Source: an uncultured Eubacterium sp.
GTDB lineage: Bacteria; Bacillota; Clostridia; Lachnospirales; Lachnospiraceae
Reading direction: 5' to 3'
DNA length: 20,064 nt
NCBI GenBank assembly: GCA_934316925.1
Contig: CAKREC010000037.1
Coordinates: forward strand, 1 to 20,064
Under the pieces are notes generated by a model. That model had not been told where the DNA came from. It saw only the letters and a program-made list of their open reading frames with translations, and searched no databases. Below are positions 15,497-20,064 of this stretch, piece by piece. Position 1 is the stretch's first letter. Every line of letters begins with the position of its first letter. Made by a program: the position numbers and the translations under genes.

Positions 15497-15517
15497 ATTG
15501 GCCCCCTTTTCTCATAT

Positions 15518-16513
15518 TTACAATGTAGTATACATAACCGCCTTGATCGTATGCATACGGTTTTCTGCTTCTCGGAAAACGACATCCGCGTATTTTTCAA
15601 ATACATCATCGGTAACTTCCATCTCGGTCAAACCATATTTTTCATAGATTTCTTTTCCGATCGTCGTCTTCAGATCGTGGAAGGCAGGAAGACAGTGCAT
15701 AAATACAGCGTTTTCGCTGGCATTAGCCATCGCAGACGCATTGATCTGATAAGGTCGGAGTGCTTTGATACGTTCTTCCCAGACACTGTCCGGTTCACCC
15801 ATCGATACCCAGACATCAGTATACAGAACATCGGCATCTGCCGTTCCCTTTTCCACGTCATCGGTAAGGGTCACGCTTCCACCACTTTCCTTTGCATACG
15901 CTTCACACTGTTTTACCAATTCTTCATTTGGGAAATATGCACTTGGCGCACATGCCGTAAAGTGCATTCCCATCTTGCTGCATGCGATCATGAGTGAATT
16001 TCCCATATTGTAGCGGGCATCCCCCATATAAGTGAGCTTGATCCCTTTCAGATGGCCGAACTGCTCTTCAATCGTGAGAAGATCGGCTAACATCTGTGTA
16101 GGATGGTATTCATTGGTAAGACCATTCCATACCGGTACTTTGGAATACTTTGCCAGTTCTTCCACAATCTCCTGACCATAACCACGGTACTCAATGCCAT
16201 CAAACATACCGCTCAATACTCTTGCCGTATCGGCAATGCTTTCTTTCTTTCCAATCTGTGAACCCTTTGGATCCAGATACGTAACACCCATACCCAGATC
16301 ATGAGCTGCCACTTCAAAAGAACATCTTGTACGGGTACTTGTTTTTTCAAAAATAAGCGCAATATTTTTTCCTTCAAACGGTTTCTCTACTACACCATTT
16401 TTCTTTTTTTCTTTCAACTCTTTGGATACATCCAGCATATACCGGATCTCTTCCGGTGTAAAATCCTTCAATGTCAAAAAGTCTCTGCCTTTCAGGCTGA
16501 TCGTCTGACTCAT
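15518..16513 (-). CDS. argF: Ornithine carbamoyltransferase
   Basis: A 331-residue enzyme joining ornithine and carbamoyl phosphate to citrulline. Carbamoyl-phosphate binding STRTR (59-63), HPTQ (137-140) and HCLP (273-276), and ornithine-side DVWVSMGE (233-240), are all intact; MHCLPAFHD is typical of the ornithine rather than the aspartate enzyme. It is equally compatible with the catabolic form (ArcB), which has the same reaction in reverse; no arginine deiminase, carbamate kinase or antiporter lies nearby, so I prefer the biosynthetic name. The ribosome site is moderate (GCAGGA region about 9 nt ahead). It is isolated from other arginine genes, 23 bp after the SPFH gene. Confidence 0.94.
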   Translation of the reverse strand: MSQTISLKGRDFLTLKDFTPEEIRYMLDVSKELKEKKKNGVVEKPFEGKNIALIFEKTSTRTRCSFEVAAHDLGMGVTYLDPKGSQIGKKESIADTARVLSGMFDGIEYRGYGQEIVEELAKYSKVPVWNGLTNEYHPTQMLADLLTIEEQFGHLKGIKLTYMGDARYNMGNSLMIACSKMGMHFTACAPSAYFPNEELVKQCEAYAKESGGSVTLTDDVEKGTADADVLYTDVWVSMGEPDSVWEERIKALRPYQINASAMANASENAVFMHCLPAFHDLKTTIGKEIYEKYGLTEMEVTDDVFEKYADVVFREAENRMHTIKAVMYTTL

Positions 16514-16536
16514 AATCGTTTCCTGCCTTTCATCTT

Positions 16537-17460
16537 TTAGTCATTTTTTACCAGTTCACCGGCTGTCTTGGCAAGACCGGCAAGTCCCTGGATCTCCGAC
16601 GGAATAATGATCTTTGTTGCCTGACCGTCCGCCGCTTTTTCAAAGGCTTCCAAACTCTTCAAGGTAAGAACTGCCTGATTTGGATTTGCCTCATTCAGGT
16701 ACTGCAAACCTTCCGCCGTTGCTTTCTGCACGCGTGCAATTGCCTCTGCCTGACCCTCTGCTTCACGGATCATCGCTTCTTTTTTCGCCTCTGCGCGAAG
16801 GATCGCTGCTTCTTTTTCCGCCTGTGCTTCCAAAATAGCAGATTCTTTCTTACCTTCCGCAACAAGAACTGTCGATTTCTTCTCACCCTCTGCACGAAGG
16901 ATCGACTCACGACGTTCACGCTCTGCCTTCATCTGTTTTTCCATGGAATCCTGAATCTCGCGAGGTGGAATGATGTTTTTCAACTCCACGCGGTTTACTT
17001 TGATTCCCCATGGGTCAGTCGCAATGTCGAGACTGGAACGCATCTGTGTATTGATCGTCTCACGGGAAGTAAGTGTCTGATCCAGTTCCAGATCACCGAT
17101 AATGTTTCGCAGTGTGGTTGCTGTAAGATTTTCAATCGCCATGATCGGATTCTCCACGCCGTACGTAAACAGCTTTGGATCCGTGATCTGGAAAAATACA
17201 ACCGTATCAATCTGCATCGTAACATTATCCTTTGTAATAACCGGCTGTGGTGCAAAATCCATAACCTGTTCTTTCAAACGAACTTTGCGGGCTACTTTGT
17301 CTACGATCGGCAGTTTAAAATGAACGCCAACAGACCAGGTAGCCTGATATCCTCCCAAACGCTCCAAAACGTATGCATGTGCCTGTGGAACGATCTTGAT
17401 GCAAGACGCCAAAATGCACAAAATAATAATAAACAACGCAAACAAAATTAATCCTGGCAT
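16537..17460 (-). CDS. SPFH/band 7 membrane protein (stomatin-like)
   Basis: A 307-residue membrane-anchored scaffold protein of the stomatin/prohibitin/flotillin/HflK group. An N-terminal hydrophobic segment (about 3-21) is followed by the SPFH domain (about 22-180; [30 protein letters not shown]). A long charged helical region (about 175-245) has recurring A-E-G/K-K-E units typical of the coiled coil. C-terminal [19 protein letters not shown] resembles the slipin subgroup. The start is ATG 17460 with GGAGGG 4-5 nt ahead; a GTG at 17487 is in frame but lacks a site. It follows the NfeD gene by about 36 bp. SPFH-NfeD pairs are widespread and are thought to organise membrane microdomains. Confidence 0.92.
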   Translation of the reverse strand: MPGLILFALFIIILCILASCIKIVPQAHAYVLERLGGYQATWSVGVHFKLPIVDKVARKVRLKEQVMDFAPQPVITKDNVTMQIDTVVFFQITDPKLFTYGVENPIMAIENLTATTLRNIIGDLELDQTLTSRETINTQMRSSLDIATDPWGIKVNRVELKNIIPPREIQDSMEKQMKAERERRESILRAEGEKKSTVLVAEGKKESAILEAQAEKEAAILRAEAKKEAMIREAEGQAEAIARVQKATAEGLQYLNEANPNQAVLTLKSLEAFEKAADGQATKIIIPSEIQGLAGLAKTAGELVKND

Positions 17461-17496
17461 AATTCCCTCCGTTCTCTGTGTCCCCACAGAATCATA

Positions 17497-17931
17497 TTAT
17501 TTATTGAATGGTTTCACAAAAAGTTTCACACCGGAAACTCGCTGAACCACAACAACCGCATCTTTGGCGATCGGTGTATCATCCTCACTTCTCGCCATCC
17601 ACTCAACACCGTTGACCATCACCTGTCCTTTACCGGCCAGATTGTCAATCGCCTCGATCACGACAACCTCTTTCCCGATCAGTTCATCCACATTGGTTTT
17701 GGCCCGGTTTTGATTGAAATGTTTCATCGCCCATGGGCGTATAAATAACATCGTTGCTATCGATACCACAGTAAAAATAACGATCTGAAGCCAAAGTGGT
17801 CCCTGCACAGCCGACACGATCGCTGCTGCCGCAGATCCCAGACAAAACCAGATCGTCGTCAATCCCATCGTAGGAATTTCGATCAACAACATAACGGCTA
17901 CTAAGATCAGCCAAAAAACAGTCATCGACAT
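17497..17931 (-). CDS. NfeD-family membrane protein
   Basis: A 144-residue short-form NfeD protein: two to three membrane helices in residues 1-70 (one around 4-20, then 25-45 and 48-66), and a small C-terminal beta-barrel (about 80-144) with the characteristic ELIGKEVVVIEAIDN, GQVMVNGVEWMARSED and V-rich final strands. NfeD proteins are encoded next to SPFH proteins and bind them through this domain. No protease domain is fused, unlike the long NfeD form. The ATG at 17931 is preceded by AAGGAG at 9 nt. A promoter (17970-17998) lies directly upstream, so this gene begins the NfeD-SPFH message. Confidence 0.92.
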   Translation of the reverse strand: MSMTVFWLILVAVMLLIEIPTMGLTTIWFCLGSAAAAIVSAVQGPLWLQIVIFTVVSIATMLFIRPWAMKHFNQNRAKTNVDELIGKEVVVIEAIDNLAGKGQVMVNGVEWMARSEDDTPIAKDAVVVVQRVSGVKLFVKPFNK

Positions 17932-17969
17932 ATCCCTTTTCTCCTTTCTCTGTAAAACCTATTCCTATT

Positions 17970-17998
17970 ATCATACTCGAAAATCGCTTTTTTTGCAA
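17970..17998 (-). promoter_or_regulatory. Sigma-A-type promoter of the NfeD-SPFH operon
   Basis: On the minus strand TTGCAA (17993-17998) and TATGAT (17970-17975) are exactly 17 nt apart; both match consensus at 4-5 of 6 positions. It gives a leader of roughly 30 nt with the AAGGAG of NfeD. Confidence 0.7.
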
Positions 17999-18016
17999 CT
18001 GTTCCCCTAGCGATTT
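17981..18016 (-). terminator. Weak hairpin after the RNA methyltransferase gene
   Basis: An 8-bp inverted repeat AAATCGCT/AGCGATTT (17981-17988 with 18009-18016) with a 20-nt loop overlaps the methyltransferase stop codon. Only about four T residues follow on the minus strand, so termination is likely to be partial. The loop contains the -35 of the next promoter. Confidence 0.4.
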
Positions 18017-18780
18017 CTGTGAACTTCGTACATAAACAAGGCGGCGCTGACCGCTGCATTGAGTGATTCCAGCTTTCCCTCCATTGGAATTTTGACCTTA
18101 TAGTCCGCCAGATCACTGACGGCATCCGACAAACCATTGGCTTCATTTCCGATCAGAATCCCGACATTCCCCTGATAAGGAACCTGTGTAAAGTCTTTCG
18201 TCCCCTGCAAATGCGCTGCATATATCGAGAATTTTTCTGTTTTAAGCTGTTCTACTTCTGTCGTCATGTCGTCACAGAAATAAAACGGAACCCGGAACAT
18301 CCCACCCATTGTTGAACGTACTACCTTGGGATTAAACAAGTCTACACAGCCACGGCTGAGTACCACAGCGGTCATACCGGCACCTTCCGCCGTGCGCATC
18401 ATCGTGCCAAGATTTCCCGGATCCTGGATATTTTCAAGACATAAAAAAGATGCCTCGTTTTGCGATACCAGATCTTCTCTTTGATAAACCGGCATTTTTA
18501 CAATGGCTAACACGCCCTGTGGGGTAACAGTGTCCGACAGCTGACGGAACAGCGAAGCTGCCACGCTGTCCATCGGCACTTGATCCATCCCCTGCCAGTC
18601 TGCAAGGTGTTCGGTCTGATCCTCTGCAACATATAAATGCTCGATCAGTTTCATCGAAAAAGCCTCTTCTACCATCTTCCAGCCTTCCACGACAAAACAG
18701 CCTTCTTTTCTTCGGTAGCCGGCATTTTTCATCAATTTCTGGATGCGTTTGATCTGCGGATTGCTACTGCTTTCTATCAT
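18007..18780 (-). CDS. SpoU/TrmH-family RNA 2'-O-methyltransferase
   Basis: A 257-residue S-adenosylmethionine-dependent RNA ribose methyltransferase with the trefoil-knot fold. Motif 1 appears as LENIQDPGNLGTMMRTAEG (115-133, with Asn123, Arg129 and Glu132), motif 2 as ILIGNEANGLS (208-218), and motif 3 as IPMEGKLESLNAAVSAAL (231-248), which forms the cofactor knot. The N-terminal 95 residues (NPQIKRIQKL, FVVEGWKMVEEA) are the L30e-like substrate-binding domain found in rRNA enzymes such as RlmB and TsnR; the target nucleotide is unknown. Its ATG overlaps the ktrA stop (ATGA at 18777-18780), so it is translated with the potassium genes. Confidence 0.93.
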   Translation of the reverse strand: MIESSSNPQIKRIQKLMKNAGYRRKEGCFVVEGWKMVEEAFSMKLIEHLYVAEDQTEHLADWQGMDQVPMDSVAASLFRQLSDTVTPQGVLAIVKMPVYQREDLVSQNEASFLCLENIQDPGNLGTMMRTAEGAGMTAVVLSRGCVDLFNPKVVRSTMGGMFRVPFYFCDDMTTEVEQLKTEKFSIYAAHLQGTKDFTQVPYQGNVGILIGNEANGLSDAVSDLADYKVKIPMEGKLESLNAAVSAALFMYEVHRNR

Positions 18781-19430
18781 AATTTCGTGATTTTCTTCAG
18801 ATCGTTATTATGTCCAAGTACGATCAGAAGATCTCCTTCCCTCAAAATGTCATTGGCTCCCGGCGCCGGATTCATCTCATCCAGACTTCGTATACCGATC
18901 ACATTGAGATTGTATTTTGCGCGGATATTCAATTCCTGCAGTGTCTTCCCGATCCAAGCCTCCGGTGCATCCACTTCCACAATGCTATAGCTGTCGGACA
19001 ACTCGATCGCCTCAAAATAGTTGCCATTCACAATCTGGTTTGCCACACGGATCCCCGTCTCGCGATCCGGGAAGATCACTTTATCGGCCCCTACTTTGTG
19101 AAGGATCCTGCCTTCCAGCTCGGTAGCCGCTTTTACCATAATATAAGGCATGCCAATCTCTTTGAGCTGCATCGTGATCAGAACGCTGGTTTCCAGATCA
19201 TGCCCCATTCCGACAATGGCACCGTCATAATTGCGGATTCCCAGTGTCTTTAGTACTTCCGGATTCGACGCATCGGCACAGATCGTATACGTCACCTGAT
19301 CGGCGATCAATTCCAGCGCTTTTTCTTCTTTATCCACAGCCATAACAACCGCGCCAAATTCTGCCAGTGTGATCGCAACATTCGTGCCAAATTCTCCTAC
19401 TCCGATGACAACAAATTCTTTTCTTGCCAT
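18777..19430 (-). CDS. ktrA: Potassium uptake regulatory subunit KtrA (RCK protein)
   Basis: A 217-residue cytosolic gating subunit with one RCK_N and one RCK_C domain, half the size of E. coli TrkA and therefore of the KtrA type. The Rossmann nucleotide-binding loop GVGEFG (10-15) is followed by the acidic end of strand 2 (AVDKEE), CADASNPEVLKTLGI (51-65), and the C-terminal domain from about 140 (VEVDAPEAWIGKTLQELNIRAKY). It binds ATP/ADP or NAD and switches the channel formed by KtrB. The gene lies 18 bp after the ktrB end, with GGAGG 5 nt from the ATG, and overlaps the methyltransferase by 4 bp. Confidence 0.95.
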   Translation of the reverse strand: MARKEFVVIGVGEFGTNVAITLAEFGAVVMAVDKEEKALELIADQVTYTICADASNPEVLKTLGIRNYDGAIVGMGHDLETSVLITMQLKEIGMPYIMVKAATELEGRILHKVGADKVIFPDRETGIRVANQIVNGNYFEAIELSDSYSIVEVDAPEAWIGKTLQELNIRAKYNLNVIGIRSLDEMNPAPGANDILREGDLLIVLGHNNDLKKITKL

Positions 19431-19448
19431 ATCTGCCTCCCTCTATTC

Positions 19449-20064
19449 TCAGCCTACCCCGATTTTTCCTTCCGGATAGGTCTTCAAATTAACAAAATGA
19501 TTGGTATTAAAAAACAGTGCCAGCGAGATCGGGCCAATTCTGCCCAGATACATCGCAAGAATAATGATCATCTGTCCTGCTGTATTGAGGCTCGCCGTAA
19601 AATCTCTGGTCAGCCCAACCGTCGCGATCGCTGATACCATCTCATACAGACAATCGATCAGGTTTCCCGGCTGTACCGCACAAAGTGCCGTTAAAAGCAC
19701 CAGCAGAACGCCAAAACTTACCATGAAAATGGATAAGGCTCTTCTTACCACATTCGCATTTACTTTCCGTTCAAACAACTCGGTGTCGTTGCGCCCCCGC
19801 AAGATAGAGATCACTGTAAAGATCAGGATCATCACGGTCGTTGTCTTGACACCACCGGCCGTACCGGACGGCGATCCGCCAATAAACATAAGCATACAGC
19901 AGATCAGGGCGGTCGCCTTGGAAAGTCCTGCCTGCGATACGGTCGCAAATCCTGCCGTACGTGTTGTCACGGATTGAAAAAGGGACGCCATGATCTTCTG
20001 CCCCAAAGGCAGTGATCCCATCGTGGCTGGATTGTTGTATTCCAAAACAAACACCAGAACAGCC
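19449..20064 (-). CDS. ktrB: Potassium channel subunit KtrB/TrkH, C-terminal part
   Basis: The C-terminal part (about 204 residues in the window) of a TrkH/KtrB potassium translocating subunit; the frame stays open through base 20064, so the N-terminal half lies outside. Residues around VTTRTAGFATV are the third pore loop with the conserved filter Gly, and GGSPSGTAGGVKTTT forms the loop that follows, with Gly-rich gate elements. A further pore region is IATVGLTRDF, followed by LGRIGPISLALFF and the C-terminal KTYPEGKIGVG. The GTG codon at 20054 is internal, not the start. It pairs with KtrA encoded 18 bp downstream; together they import potassium, often sodium-dependently. Confidence 0.94.
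   Translation of the reverse strand, partial: AVLVFVLEYNNPATMGSLPLGQKIMASLFQSVTTRTAGFATVSQAGLSKATALICCMLMFIGGSPSGTAGGVKTTTVMILIFTVISILRGRNDTELFERKVNANVVRRALSIFMVSFGVLLVLLTALCAVQPGNLIDCLYEMVSAIATVGLTRDFTASLNTAGQMIIILAMYLGRIGPISLALFFNTNHFVNLKTYPEGKIGVG

Noticed and set aside
20054..20062. Start codon for the potassium channel subunit at 20054
   Set aside because: The codon is GTG inside an open frame continuing to the window edge, and the protein would lack the first half of the TrkH/KtrB fold; the gene is cut by the window.

Overview
The window is about 20 kb of chromosomal, largely core DNA from a low- to mid-GC Firmicute. The protein set fits a gut-type member of the Lachnospiraceae (class Clostridia): a clostridial-type citrate synthase, a KtrA/KtrB-like potassium system, an ECF sigma factor paired with a DUF4179 anti-sigma protein, and a MacA/YknX-type efflux system. 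Strong GGAGG-type ribosome binding sites sit before most genes. The family-level placement is inference from gene content; there is no rRNA gene here. All 20 genes I accept read on the minus strand, so transcription runs from high to low coordinates. Plus-strand ORFs look like shadows.

In order of transcription: (1) 20064-18007 carries a partial KtrB/TrkH potassium channel subunit (cut by the window end), its KtrA/TrkA RCK regulator and a SpoU-family RNA methyltransferase, tightly packed. (2) A good sigma-A-type promoter at 17970-17998 precedes NfeD and SPFH membrane proteins, followed closely by ornithine carbamoyltransferase and citrate synthase. (3) A small unknown protein, type III pantothenate kinase (coaX) and tRNA-dihydrouridine synthase (dusB) overlap one another. 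(4) A three-gene efflux operon (membrane-fusion adaptor, ABC ATPase, FtsX/MacB-like permease) begins with an unusual long hairpin that buries the adaptor's ribosome binding site. It ends in a cluster of GC-rich repeats and a strong terminator. (5) A sigma factor, a DUF4179 membrane anti-sigma protein and a secreted M1-type metallopeptidase form a tightly coupled operon. (6) A glycerophosphodiesterase with its own consensus promoter leads into a DUF308 membrane protein and a dGTPase-like HD hydrolase. A HAD phosphatase and then guaA follow. guaA starts at GTG, has its own promoter region, and is closed by a terminator at 37-81.

Most of the window is ordinary housekeeping. The parts that ordinary annotation does not explain are non-coding. 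One is the SD-sequestering, terminator-shaped hairpin at 11927-11984. Another is the GC-rich repeat block at 8294-8437, with two 31/33-identical direct repeats and a 10-mer present three times. The third is the pair of GTACCC repeats one helical turn apart just past the 3' end of guaA, a gene known as an integration site for genomic islands. I found no tRNA, rRNA, CRISPR array, insertion sequence or phage gene. No gene-free stretch exceeds 300 bases; the longest, 8151-8437, is described in separate entries.
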